Part shown: one piece after another, positions 8,832 to 18,249 of the stretch | Numbering within the stretch: position 1 is the stretch's first letter | Layout of the letters: each line of letters begins with the position of its first letter | Assembly (NCBI GenBank): GCA_009746045.1 | Contig: RPFO01000510.1 | Location: 65,001 to 90,080 of the forward strand | Reading direction: 5' to 3' | Source: Mesostigma viride | Taxonomy: Eukaryota > Streptophyta > Mesostigmatophyceae > Mesostigmatales > Mesostigmataceae | DNA: 25,080 bases | Translations under genes and position numbers: made by a program | The notes under the pieces: generated by a model | What the model saw: the letters and a program-made list of their open reading frames with translations, nothing else | What the model was told of the DNA's origin: nothing | Database searches by the model: none

Positions 8832-9515
8832 TTGTGCCCTACCATTAGAGGCAAGCTTGGTTGGCTATGTGCTACATGTGCACCCCACCTGGCTTTTGTG
8901 AGCAGGGTAGATGATGAGGTACTACAGGAGGTAGGAGCACGGGCAATCAAGCAGTTATTGCATGATGGTCCACCTTTGATGCTTTACTCACTGGATCTGT
9001 TTACTCCCATTCACATCACGTACGTGCATGATGGATAGTTCAATGGAGTACAGGGTAGTTACCAAGGTTCAAGCCAGAGAGGCTGGATTGTTTTTCCTGC
9101 ATAACAAGGGTGGGAAGAAGTCACTAGTCTCCTGGTTCAGTAGATTGCACAAGAGGAAGGCTGTGAGTATAGCAATGTAGCTAAATGCAGGGCTGTGGTA
9201 TCTTCGGTCTTGCATGCAAGGTATCTCAATCACTTGCTGGTCTGGCTTCAACACCAGGCTGGTAGCTCTGCAGGAGTGAAAGCACATTTGCTGACTGACT
9301 CTCAATCTATCATCTCTTTCCTTGCCAATCCTTTGGCTGTTCACTCGGACCTGGATTGGATTGTGCTAAAACAGGATAGCAAGTACCTGGAGTCTAAAGC
9401 CCACGTCAGGGACAAAGACAATGCTGCCGACGCACTGACCAAGGTGCCACAGGCAGCAGGACCACAGTACCAGGTCTTGTATGGGTTGATGAACCCTGGT
9501 CACAGTCTGAAGTGA
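8832..9515 (+). pseudogene. C' RT connection and RNase H, broken
   Basis: 'CPTIRGKLGWLCATCAPHLA' then VSRVDDEV is the copia connection segment (usual form: G-S-L-M-Y-L plus T-R-P-D-I). After a TAG at 9036-9038, RNase H motifs follow: the SWFSRLHKRKA segment, LLTDSQS (acidic residue), and the copia signature ending NAADALTK. The last frame, 9195-9515, ends with its own stop in the same place as element C. Together with the RT this places C' on the Ty1/copia side for RT and RNase H. Confidence 0.82.
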
Positions 9516-9846
9516 CTGGCACATTGTACATGTTAGCCCATGACCCCCTGCCTAATACTGCAGCTGAAAGGCTGCAGTGGCAGCTGGGTAGTTTTCTGAC
9601 ACTGAGAAGCACTGGTCTAGAAAGTTGGGACATGATGAATGTGTTATTTATTGAATAAATTTTTTGGGATACCTGTTTGGATGACCATGACATGCTGGGG
9701 CCTTGAGCACCCATCTCACTCAGTTAAGAAACCATGCTTGAGACATGGGGCCTTTTTAATGCATCTCTTGTACATGTGTGAGGTGACCTTGGGGTCCTAG
9801 TAGGTTGTCTGACAGTTTTTCTAAGGCATTGTGTCTATTTACCCAG
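9516..9846 (+). other. C' 3' untranslated region, first part
   Basis: Non-coding. A stretch around 9730-9770 (GGGCCTTTTTAATGCATCTCTT) matches the equivalent part of element C's 3' UTR, so it is element sequence. AATAAA lies at 9654-9659. It ends with CCAG (9843-9846), which recurs at 11609-11612 on the far side of the insert. Confidence 0.6.
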
Positions 9847-11608
9847 AGGCCTCAATTGAGGCCTTTTGGCTCAATTGAGGCCTTTTTCACCAAGGTCACA
9901 TGGGGACGGTAATTTTGGCGGGAAGGACCGGTCCTATGGGTCGTCCGGCCCCAGTGGCGCGAATCTGGTATATGTGCTGAGCGTCCTGACCCGTTGGGGT
10001 CGACAGGGGTCGACGGTTACTGAAAGATATGTGAGGTGGAAAAGTACCTATTTTGGCCACTTTCGTGCAACCGGACGACGAATTTTCACGAATGCACGAC
10101 CATGGCGGCCTCGAGTAAAATAGACCGTATGGCCACGTTCGTGCATCATTTCGACCAGTAAGGAGCGCGTTGGGTAGATAAATTATCCGTGAAGCTAGCC
10201 CGATCGCTAAATGGGTCAAAAGTCAATTTCTAAATTCGTGGGGTCGTTATTTGTGTGCTGAATGCCAGGTTAGTGAAATTCAGCTGGGGCGTAATTGGCG
10301 TTGATAGTGCGCCTGCCAGCAGGCCGGTGCTTCGATATGCTGGGAAGAGACTAGCGGAACGGCGGGGGGGATGTTGGGGCAGCCGTGACTAAAGGGGCAC
10401 TGGCTATTTTCGAGCCTTTTGGCGTGGATCCGTAGGTAGAGGAAGGGGTGTTTTTAGCTACTAGGAAAAACTGGGATGCGGACAATAAACGCGCGCGCGC
10501 CCCCAGCTATGGGAGCGCCGTTATGCGAACAGCGCTGGTGAGGCCGCTGCAGCCGCTTTCATACGTCAATGGACGACGCATGGAGCGTCTGTCCGGCCAG
10601 ATTTGCGGGCTGCATCGCTTCCGGACAACTTGAAAACGCCGAGCTTGAACAGCTTTTCTAATGCAGGCACGTTCAGCGCCAGCGCATATGCGTGCCTAGT
10701 GATCCCGGGTGTGAGGGTTGTGAAAGGTAAGTGCGTCCTGGTGGTAGTAAGGTAATGGCATCGATTTGCTTGTGATATCGTCAGTTTTTAGCTGCCTATC
10801 GGCGCCTAGTGCCGATGTGACGTAAGGCTGGTTATAGTACTTCGTGCAGTGCTCTGCGGCTGGCCCCCGCCTTGTAGACGTGTTTGCTTTCCATAAGAAG
10901 CATGGCAGTTCCTGCCATGCTGGCCATGTCTCAGGCAACCCTTGCAAAGCCCAAAATCAAGCTAAGAGGTCTAGTAGGCTGTGCAAATGTTGTCCAGTTA
11001 TGCTTGTATATCTTGCCATGTGCTGTTCATCTGCTGCCGCGGCAGCAAACCCCTGTCATAATATACCGTAACAACCTAGATATTGGGGCTATGTGAGTGA
11101 AGCTACGCGCTTGGAAGGTCACACCTATCATTATAATGCATGATCCTTGTGCGTGTTTGTAATAGAGGCTTTGGATTCCTCATGGTTACGTGCAATACCC
11201 ATGGCAGGCTATTGCTGCCTGCAGTGCTGCGCGACAGCCCCGGCCGTGCAAGTGTGTGTGAGGGGTCCCTTGGGGAGCATGCCATGTGATGCCATGCTTA
11301 CCATGTCGTGGGGGAACCTCGTAAGGTCCAAAAGACACGCTACATGCAGATGGAACTGAGTACTGACGCCTTTTGGTCGCTTGTATCGATGGTCATGTTG
11401 TGTTGATGGTGCCGTCGCAGCGACACCCTGTTTTATTAAATCATAATTAAATATGTATTAGGGCTATATGACTGATGTTAAGTGCTGGGAACCCCAAAAC
11501 AATGATAATAATGCATGGCCTTCACTCATATTTGGAATAAAGTTTGTTGGCTCATTGTAATTACATGCAACACCCAATTTATAAAAAGGCCTCAATTGAG
11601 GCCTTTTT
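9847..11608. mobile_element. Possible 1.76-kb non-autonomous element bounded by palindromes
   Basis: It begins with GGCCTCAATTGAGGCC (9848-9863), a 16-bp perfect palindrome, and a near copy at 9868-9882. It ends with the same palindrome at 11588-11603 extended by five A and five T. CCAG flanks both sides (9843-9846 and 11609-11612), a possible 4-bp target duplication. Removing it leaves C' with a 3' UTR of the expected size. Inside I see only small, unconvincing frames (the longest about 107 aa), no transposase and no LTR. The class is unknown; because the ends are self-complementary, direct and inverted orientation cannot be told apart. Confidence 0.5.
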
Positions 11609-11694
11609 CCAGGTAGATAGACAATTGGGAATGGCTGCGTCCATTTGAGGGCTATGTGTGTTTCTGTGGAAACCCAAATAAAACTTAAAGTGGG
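11609..11694 (+). other. C' 3' untranslated region, second part, with polypurine tract
   Basis: A short stretch ending AAACTTAAAGTGGG directly before the AGTTA start of the LTR. Elements C and D end their internal regions in the same way, with TGGG followed by AGTT. Confidence 0.6.
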
Positions 11695-12074
11695 AGTTAG
11701 TCTAAGTCTCCCGCCTGTAGCCTAAGTGGACACGTGTCAGCACCGCCAGCACCCAATTGGGTACTGGGACGGTGCTGGACTAGAGCAGTCGTGGCATGGA
11801 CACGTGGCTATACTCAGTATGTGATGAGCCGGTACCTCAGTACCAGGACTGTAGTTGTCATGTTAGGACTGACTAGATCAGGTTGTAACTGATAGGCTAG
11901 TCCGTCCAGGATCAGTAAGTTAGTTTAACTTACGCAAAGTCTGGCCAGCCATCGTTGACGGCTGGCCAGCAGTATATTTGCCACATTATCCTAATGCCAA
12001 GGTGTCTTGTCGTTCACACTGTCACACGCCATTTGGCACTGCCTGAGCATTCTGGCTCTGTGTATCCCATAACT
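11695..12074 (+). repeat. C' 3' LTR (380 bp), AGTTA...TAACT termini
   Basis: It begins AGTTAGTCTAAG and ends CCCATAACT. The 5-bp ends are inverted repeats of each other, as in element C. It contains inverted repeats such as TGGCCAGCC...GGCTGGCCA near 11940-11970. Immediately after 12074 the A2 internal sequence resumes; GGCTC (12075-12079) would be the target duplication if the left end were available. Similarity to element C's LTR is weak beyond the ends, so it may belong to a sister subfamily. Confidence 0.7.
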
Positions 12075-12169
12075 GGCTCTTGTTGGGTGCGTTAGGTTGT
12101 TCCTACCCCTTTGGTTTCCTCCCTGTGCGTAGGGATCGAGAGGGCTCCCTACCTTTGGGGGGGGGGAGG
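12075..12169 (+). mobile_element. A2: end of the internal region and polypurine tract
   Basis: From about 12083 the sequence follows A1's internal 3' end (GGGTGCGTTAGG, CCTCCCTGTGCGTAGGG, GGGCTCCCTACC). It finishes with ten G and AGG as polypurine tract. A2 is therefore a second A-family element, and it is the outermost layer of the nest. Confidence 0.85.
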
Positions 12170-12248
12170 TGTTACGTCGCGTAACAATCTGTTGTAGTTA
12201 CGGACGTAAATTAGGTCCTTTGTCTCAGTCGTTCTGAAACAGTCTACT
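12170..12248 (+). repeat. A2 3' LTR, segment 1
   Basis: It starts with the same TGTTACGTCGCGTAACA hairpin as A1 and follows A1's LTR for about 65 bp. It is then interrupted by element B; CTACT at 12244-12248 is the left target duplication. Confidence 0.9.
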
Positions 12249-12873
12249 TGTTTGGAATCATACACTGACCCCATGAATAGGACGCCGTTGGCGGTAATGG
12301 GAAATTACTATTAGGCGTCTAGCACTAGTGTTTTATATAGGGTACCGTTGGCGGTAATGGGATATTACTATTAGGTTACCCGAATCGTTGGCAAAACAGA
12401 ACGTACTACTAAGCATATCACATCTGTACTTGTACAATCCGTAAAGATTCCCTAGCTGTTCCTCGCAGGAATCTTCTCGCAAGAATCTCAAGTGTATATA
12501 TTGTATATATGCCAAATGGCAACCTGTAAATACTGTTAGTCTAGATTCTTTACTTGCGTTATAGATTCTTTAGTTGCGTTATTGTGTGTTTGCCACCTGG
12601 AGCTCATTCGTACATAGTACTTTGTGTGTTGACATCTGGAGCTCGTAGGTTCACTCTGAATTCGAACACGGAATCTACAGAATCTTCCGTTTAGTATAAA
12701 AGTAAACTAACTTTCTAATTCCAAGTACCGTTCATGCAATCAACACTCCATCCGTCCTCACTTGTCGGTCATTGTGTGTCGTGTACGTTTTGTGTGTGTG
12801 TTTACTGTGTAAGTGTGAAGGTCTTCAAGACCGTAACTTTACTCCGATTCCAGCTGAATGTTTTATTTTAACA
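12249..12873 (+). repeat. B 5' LTR (625 bp)
   Basis: It begins TGTTTGG and ends TTTTAACA, so TGTT...AACA are inverted ends. Near its start are two related hairpin units (12281-12319 and 12341-12380). TATAAAAG at 12695-12702 is a good promoter candidate, and TGTAA at 12808-12812 could be the poly(A) signal. Duplicated short motifs (AGATTCTTTA.TTGCGTTAT and CTGGAGCTC) lie between about 12543 and 12650. Confidence 0.95.
12695..12702 (+). promoter_or_regulatory. TATA box of the B LTR promoter
   Basis: TATAAAAG about 180 bp before the LTR end. It is identical in the 3' LTR at 15301-15308. Transcription would start shortly downstream, within the LTR. Confidence 0.6.
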
Positions 12874-12889
12874 TGGTATCGTGTGCGCT
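12874..12889 (+). other. Primer binding site of B, initiator tRNA-Met type
   Basis: Directly after the LTR the sequence is TGGTATCGTGTGCGCT. The first seven bases match the usual copia-type site for initiator methionine tRNA (TGGTATC), with the remainder diverged. Confidence 0.75.
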
Positions 12890-13641
12890 AGGTTGTCGAT
12901 TTTTCCTACCAACGCAATGAACAAATACCAACGCTACATTTACGTAAGTGACCTGATTTATTCCGAAACGTCATACATTGAACTGTCCTATTACCATTTC
13001 GAAAAAGGGGATTATCACAGGTCTTTTTTCTCTGGCTCAGAAGCTTTGTATACTAGAGTCGTTTCAGTTAGTTACTGGGTTCTTCTGAGCGGATTTTTAG
13101 CAGAGCTAGAGAAGACAGGGACCTGTGGCGTTTTCGCCCCTTAGTTACATTTCGGGATTCGTCTTTTGGTGTTAAACTATACAACGACGACATCTGGGTC
13201 CGCACCTGCAAGTTGTTGCACGATTCAGACTGCAGTCAGTGGTTTCGTGCACTGACCGGTTGCTGGGTGGATTACCTGGATACAGCCGACCCATCTGACG
13301 AGGACAACTAGTCCTTCTGGTGTTGATTGTCACGTGTTTTATAATCCGTTTTCTTGTTTACTTTGCAGCCCTACAGGTTGCATTGTTTGCATCTTTTGCT
13401 GCAATCCTTTGTGTGTATACATTCCGTGGACTGCTGTGTGTCCATTGTGTGTTTTGCTAGCAGAGTGTGTGTTCAGGGGTCGCTCCCCTAGTGTGTCACG
13501 TTTCTTTATATTGTATAAGCGTTTATATTGTGTTTTCTTTGTTGTTTTGTGGTCCGTTTGGTCCCACAAGGCACATTCCGAAATTTCTTTCCAATTCCGC
13601 AATTTCTGTCCAAGCTTTCAATCTCTTAAAGCATCCATATC
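12890..13641 (+). other. B leader, 5' untranslated region of gag
   Basis: A long leader of about 750 bp. It contains several small frames, the longest 12881-13144 (87 codons) without recognisable motif. A spliced leader is possible (a pyrimidine-rich acceptor-like TTTGCAG lies near 13365), but nothing proves it. Confidence 0.45.
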
Positions 13642-14571
13642 ATGGCGGCCACTGTGGCAGCTGTGAACAAAGTCAAGCATTCCCAGATTATCAACGTCTG
13701 CAAACTGCTGGGTCAACCTAATCCCTATGACGGGACCAATCCCAGCCTCTGGAAACCTCTTCAAGTGAGAGTGTGTGCCATGTTTGCAGGACTGGGCATG
13801 CTAGATGACCTCCTGGGGAATGGCACCCTGGATCCAGAACGCCAAGCTGCTGGCTATGCTGGGCTAACCCTGATTTTTGATGGAGAGCTTCTCCTGGGAA
13901 TCGCCCAACTGGAGGAGCGCACATGCAGCGCCGCCTGGAAGTGGATCTGCGAGCACTGTGAGCAGCCGGAGCACACTGTCTCCTTCCTGAATGATCTCCG
14001 CCGGCAACTGCAAGCCCAGAAACAGCAACAGGGCCAATCAGTAGGAGACTACTGGACTGTCAACCACACCAAGTGGTTGCAGTACTTGTCCCTAAACGGA
14101 GAGATGACCGCTGGCGTGTTCAGAGACAACAACCAGGACGGTCTTCTTCCTGAACTGCATCCTATCCTGGCGGCCATAGGTCTCCCCAAGACCTGCTCAC
14201 TGGCAGACTATCGAGCCGCCATCTTCCTTGCTGAAGATCGCCTCAAGATGCAGAAGGCTGCCCTAGGCACGCCCTCCACCGGTTCCCGCAGCACGCCACC
14301 TGCCAGCACCCCTGACACGGTCGACCACTCTGGCGTGGCATATGCAACCAGGCCCAAGTCCAACCTCCTCTGCAAGCACTGCAAACGTCCTGGACATGTT
14401 GAGTCCCATTGCTGGGAACTCTACCCCGCCTTGCGCCGCGCTAGGGCACCCATGGGCTCCACGCCTCGGGCTCATCTCACGGAGGGCCTTCTCCCCACGG
14501 ACACTCCTGGTACTCCACAGGCTTCTTCTGACGTGAACGCCAGTGATGTACCTCTGTTTTATGGTTTCTGA
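13642..14571 (+). CDS. gag: Gag of element B (309 aa) with a CCHC zinc knuckle
   Basis: The ATG at 13642 lies in good context (ATCATGG) and starts an uninterrupted 309-residue frame. Residues about 20-210 look like the copia-type Gag domain: LGQPNPYDGTNPSLWKPLQV near the N-terminus, then AAWKWICEHCEQPEH and LNDLRRQLQAQKQQQGQSV, the usual Trp-rich helical arrangement. Residues 244-257 are a CX2CX4HX4C knuckle (CKHCKRPGHVESHC), which binds RNA. A Ser/Thr/Pro-rich linker precedes it and a short tail follows. Gag would assemble the particle that packages the element RNA. There is no continuation into pol: the TGA at 14569-14571 is followed by about 280 bp of non-coding DNA before the 3' LTR. The intact frame in a young copy suggests selection or very recent activity. 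Confidence 0.88.
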   Translation: MAATVAAVNKVKHSQIINVCKLLGQPNPYDGTNPSLWKPLQVRVCAMFAGLGMLDDLLGNGTLDPERQAAGYAGLTLIFDGELLLGIAQLEERTCSAAWKWICEHCEQPEHTVSFLNDLRRQLQAQKQQQGQSVGDYWTVNHTKWLQYLSLNGEMTAGVFRDNNQDGLLPELHPILAAIGLPKTCSLADYRAAIFLAEDRLKMQKAALGTPSTGSRSTPPASTPDTVDHSGVAYATRPKSNLLCKHCKRPGHVESHCWELYPALRRARAPMGSTPRAHLTEGLLPTDTPGTPQASSDVNASDVPLFYGF

Positions 14572-14854
14572 CCTGGCCTGGGAGGCCTTGGTTCCCTGAA
14601 CTAGAACTTGTTTGCTACGTTACTCAATGGGTACTGGCCTGATCAACCAACTTCCTTTTCCAAGTAACTATGCTCTTCTAGTTCCCTCAGGTGCGCTTTT
14701 CCAGTCCTAGTGGCTGGCCACCTTAGCCATTTCTGAGAATGCCCACCTGTGTCGGGCAAGGGGGGTGTCTGTTTTGCCCCACACATGTAAAGGGTGCATT
14801 GGTCCTGCACAGTAGCAGGTCACCCTGTTATCATGCTGTCAGTAGTAAGGGGGG
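14572..14854 (+). other. B 3' untranslated region and polypurine tract
   Basis: Non-coding. It ends with AAGGGGGG (14847-14854) directly before the TGTTTGG start of the LTR, the expected polypurine tract. Confidence 0.75.
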
Positions 14855-15479
14855 TGTTTGGAATCATACACTGACCCCATGAATAGGACGCCGTTGGCGG
14901 TAATGGGAAATTACTATTAGGCGTCTAGCACTAGTGTTTTATATAGGGTACCGTTGGCGGTAATGGGATATTACTATTAGGTTACCAGAATCGTTGGCAA
15001 AACAGAACGTACTACTAAGCATATCACATCTGTACTTGTACAATCCGTAAAGATTCCCTAGCTGTTCCTCGCAGGAATCTTCTCGCAAGAATCTCAAGTG
15101 TATATATTGTATATATGCCAAATGGCAACCTGTAAATACTGTTAGTCTAGATTCTTTACTTGCGTTATAGATTCTTTAGTTGCGTTATTGTGTGTTTGCC
15201 ACCTGGAGCTCATTCGTACATAGTACTTTGTGTGTTGACATCTGGAGCTCGTAGGTTCACTCTGAATTCGAACACAGAATCTACAGAATCTTCCGTTTAG
15301 TATAAAAGTAAACTAACTTTCTAATTCCAAGTACCGTTCATGCAATCAACACTCCATCCGTCCTCACTTGTCGGTCATTGTGTGTCGTGTACGTTTTGTG
15401 TGTGTGTTTACTGTGTAAGTGTGAAGGTCTTCAAGACCGTAACTTTACTCCGATTCCAGCTGAATGTTTTATTTTAACA
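14855..15479 (+). repeat. B 3' LTR (625 bp)
   Basis: Same length as the 5' LTR with two substitutions. It ends TTTTAACA; CTACT at 15480-15484 is the right target duplication. Confidence 0.95.
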
Positions 15480-15615
15480 CTACTGGCTTTCCTAGGTTTA
15501 CGTGTAGCTAGTACTGGTGGACAACGTTTATTGGATCCTTGTTGTATGTTACGGTAGTTCGGCGCATCGGTGCATTTGCGCCGGCGGCGCCGCGTACTTT
15601 ATTGGTGGTCCGGCC
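15480..15615 (+). repeat. A2 3' LTR, segment 2
   Basis: After the duplicated CTACT the A-family LTR continues: CCTAGGTTTACGT matches 6657-6669, and GCGCCGCGTACTTTA..GGTGGTCC matches about 6736-6762. It is cut again at 15615 by element D; CGGCC at 15611-15615 is the left target duplication. Confidence 0.85.
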
Positions 15616-15969
15616 AGTTAAAGCCCCCGACCGGCTAAGCTATGGCGGTCGGTCACGTTGAGCTTGGGAGAAGGTGAACACAGAGAACTGCTGTCGGAGC
15701 TGGCCAACCACTGGTTTATGTCTTAGCCAGCAAAGCCTATCCGGTTAGCCGTAACCGTGGGACAGGCTAGCTGTCTGTACCGACCCGGATAAGGCCCCGG
15801 ACTGGGGCCTAGGTGGCGCCGGCCCTAGGCGCCGCCCTTAGACCGGTCGACCGCATCGGACCGCCGGATTATAGCCGGCGGCTTAGCGGACGCTAGCGGA
15901 AGGCGTGCGGACGCCGGACATGGGGAACTTAGTTTGAGCCAGATCCTAGGGCTCTAGAGTTACTCAACT
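15616..15969 (-). repeat. D LTR copy 1 (354 bp)
   Basis: On the plus strand it starts AGTTAAAG and ends CTCAACT, so the ends are AGTT...AACT. It contains three consecutive GC-rich hairpins (15793-15809, 15815-15833, 15861-15881). Relative to copy 2 it has 23 extra bases near its plus-strand start. Confidence 0.82.
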
Positions 15970-16307
15970 CCCACATACTCTTTTGTTCTTTGATTAATTA
16001 TCAAAATAATTACATCAAATGCAGACCATACAAAACCCTCTAAGGTAGGGAACTCAAGGGGGCCTCAAGGCCGTCAAAATCACCACGGTATCGACCCGCG
16101 CCCTTGTGATCACACATGAATAGTGATGTAATAAGGATCGAGAAAAAAAAAAAAACCAACTATGCCACCAGACAAAAGGTGACCCATTTTATTAGGACCA
16201 GTGACCCGCCGACGGGCCCAAGGCACCGTCCAACGTGGCTAGGGTATGGTCAGGACAAGCAAAAAAACTACTACCAAAATACTCGTGAATGCTAGCAACA
16301 CAGGGTG
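15970..16307 (-). other. D internal region, non-coding
   Basis: 338 bp with a run of about 13 A near 16143 and no open frame. No primer binding site starting TGG is seen next to either LTR. Confidence 0.6.
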
Positions 16308-16630
16308 AGTTATGCATGGCGGTCGGTCACGTTGAGCTTGGGAGAAGGTGAACACAGAGAACTGCGTTGAGCTTGGGAGAAGGTGAACACAGAGAACTGC
16401 TGTCGGAGCTGGCCAACCACTGGTTTATGTCTTAGCCAGCAAAGCCTATCCGGTTAGCCGTAACCGTGGGACAGGCTAGCTGTCCGTACCGACCCGGATA
16501 AGGCCCCGGACTGGGGCCTAGGTGGCGCCGGCCCTAGGCGCCGCCCTTAGACCGGTCGACCGCATCGGACCGCCGGATTATAGCCGGCGGCTTAGCGGAC
16601 GCTAGCGGAAGGCGTGCGGACGGACATGGG
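16308..16630 (-). repeat. D LTR copy 2, left part
   Basis: Starts AGTTATGC and follows copy 1 closely, including the three hairpins (identical sequence). A 35-bp unit beginning CGTTGAGCTTGGGAG is tandemly duplicated at about 16331-16400 and is single in copy 1. ATGGG at 16626-16630 is the left target duplication of element C. Confidence 0.85.
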
Positions 16631-17150
16631 AGTTAATGCACTTGTGCAATGAAAGCGAACGTGTGTTTGATTATGCAATGGCTGGCATATATCAATCCAT
16701 GCAAGCTTGCCAACCTGGCTTGCATGGGCACGTAGGTTAGGGTAACCTAGCTATCCTGCACTAGTGCTAACTAATGAGGTGCTGGCTCCGTACAGCTAGA
16801 TCTACTCCAGCTAGGACTGATCCGATGCCCACAGGCACCGACTGCCTAACAGCACTACGTGGATGGTCCTGGACCTCCCCTAGGACCTCCGTACAGGACT
16901 AGCACTGCAACCACCTTGTGGTCTGCATCACAGCTCATAAACCCTACCACGTGAATACCCACGTGCGTGTGCCCTACATATCTCAGTGCTAATATCTAGC
17001 ACCCACGTGCCCAATATGGCACGTGCGGATCTAAACCCTAGTAGAGATATGTCCAGTGTACTACACCACCGTCCATGTCCGTATCCCACTTGGGAGACGG
17101 GGCCAACGCCACGTGTACTGATAGTCTAGGCCTGAAGTCCTAGAATAACT
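16631..17150 (-). repeat. C 3' LTR (520 bp)
   Basis: On the plus strand it begins AGTTAATGCACTTG and ends AGAATAACT. In the element's sense direction it starts AGTTATTC and is preceded by a purine-rich stretch ending AATGGG. Confidence 0.92.
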
Positions 17151-17534
17151 CCCATTATTACTTTTCTTTGGGGAGTGAGGGGAAGACTCTTCCCACAACC
17201 CACTCATATGCCAACCACTACTGATAAAATAAGGCTCCCCACAGGGACAACCAGGACACTGAAAGAGATGCATTAATAAAAGCGCCCATAGCTCCTCCGT
17301 GTTGGATATAACATCCCCACTGGTTGGATGCCTGTGTTGGGAAAACCATTGTCAGAAAAATATGACCACACGTTTTATTGACAAAGAACAAGCCATCAAT
17401 AAAGGAGGACTCTTCTGATCGACCTCAATCTTTAATGACGCAAAGAGAGTCTTACGGGTTGGACACTTCAGTCCCTGCCACCCCATGACCACCCTCCTAT
17501 CTGGTGCTAACAACCCTGGGCTGAGGCATGCACT
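17151..17534 (-). other. C 3' untranslated region
   Basis: 384 bp between the RNase H stop and the LTR. In sense direction it ends with AAAGAAAAGTAATAATGGG, the likely polypurine region. A minus-strand frame at 17061-17273 has no motif and crosses into the LTR, so it is not annotated as a gene. Confidence 0.65.
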
Positions 17535-18249
17535 TCACCCTCTGCCGTTATACGGATTGATCAGCGTGTATAGGACTCTATACTGAGGCCCTGCAGCCTG
17601 TGGCACTTTTGTGAGTGCATCTGCTGCATTGTCAGGGTCTCGGATGTGAGTCTTGGACTCCAGATAGGTACACTCCTGCTTGAGGACAATCCAGTCCAAA
17701 TCGGTGTGCACAGCCAAGGGGTTGTCCAGGAAAGAAAGCAGAGATTGACTGTCAGTCAGCAGATGGGATTTGACACCAGCATAACTACCAGCCTGATGTT
17801 GCAACCACACCAACAGATGGTTCAAGTACCTGGCATGCAACACAGATGACTACCACAGCACGGCATTCTGCTACATTGCTGCTGACTGCCTTGCGCTTGT
17901 GGAGTCTGCTGAACCAGGAAACCAAAGATTGCTTGCCAGTGGGGTTAGACAACATAAATAGACCTGCCTCTCTGGCTTGTACCTTAGTGACTACCCGTGA
18001 CTCCATGGAACTGTCCATCATGCATGTGATGTGGATGGGTTGGAACAGATCCAAGGCATGAAGAATAAGGGGAGGGCCATCATGCAACACCTGTTTAATA
18101 GCCCTAGACCCTACCTCCATGAGGACATCATCATCCACTCTGCTGACCACTGCCAGATGAGGAGCACAAGTGGCACACAGCCAACCTAGCTTACCCCTAA
18201 TAGTGGGACAGAGATCAGGAGTGATGTCAGAGGGAGAACATCTTTGCAA
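17535..18249 (-). pseudogene. C RT connection and RNase H, frameshifted
   Basis: The two overlapping minus-strand frames 17785-18249 and 17535-17843 join across one indel. In order: 'CPTIRGKLGWLCATCAPHLA' then VVSRV (copia connection), CMMDSSM (acidic residue of RNase H), VSWFSRLHKRKA followed by SNVAECRAV (second acidic residue, in the place of copia's S-S-x-E-A-E-Y), then LLTDSQS, and finally THIRDPDNAADALTK. The last segment corresponds to copia's I-P-T-x-x-x-x-A-D-x-x-T-K signature. RNase H removes the RNA template during cDNA synthesis. The frame ends at the same point as in C'. Confidence 0.85.

Larger units (their letters stand above)
7166..12074 (+). mobile_element. C': decayed copia-like element, plus strand, 5' part outside or lost; split by the insert at 9847-11608
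   Basis: It reads protease linker, protease, RT and RNase H, then a 3' untranslated region and a 380-bp 3' LTR (11695-12074). Its protein readings match element C closely over their whole shared length, but on the opposite strand. The left end is the A1 insertion site; whatever lay upstream (integrase, gag, 5' LTR) is not in the window. On the right, the sequence after 12074 is internal A-family DNA, so C' sits inside A2. Without the 1.76-kb insert its 3' UTR is about 417 bp, close to the 384 bp of element C. Confidence 0.82.
12249..15479 (+). mobile_element. B: complete gag-only copia-type LTR element (3231 bp), TSD CTACT
   Basis: Two 625-bp LTRs flank a 1981-bp internal region with a primer binding site, a single gag frame and a polypurine tract. 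A perfect 5-bp duplication CTACT lies at 12244-12248 and 15480-15484. The LTRs differ at only two positions (12381 C versus 14987 A; 12670 G versus 15276 A), so this is a recent insertion. No protease, integrase, RT or RNase H is present. It must be mobilised by a partner element, like the TR-GAG type of non-autonomous elements known in plants. Confidence 0.95.

Noticed and set aside
9866-10219. Frames of 85 and 107 aa on opposite strands
   Set aside because: They overlap each other and have no motifs; they lie within a probable non-coding insert.
11583-11608. Bacterial-type terminator (palindrome with T-run)
   Set aside because: The setting is eukaryotic, the 'loop' is zero-length, and the same palindrome occurs at the other end of the insert.
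12333-12515. Identical 60-aa minus-strand frames at 12333-12515 and 14939-15121
   Set aside because: They are duplicated only because they lie in the two LTRs of B; no sign of coding.
15793-15881. tRNA or ribozyme in the GC-rich hairpin cluster
   Set aside because: Three simple stems in a row do not give a cloverleaf, and no hammerhead core (CTGATGA...GAAA) is present.
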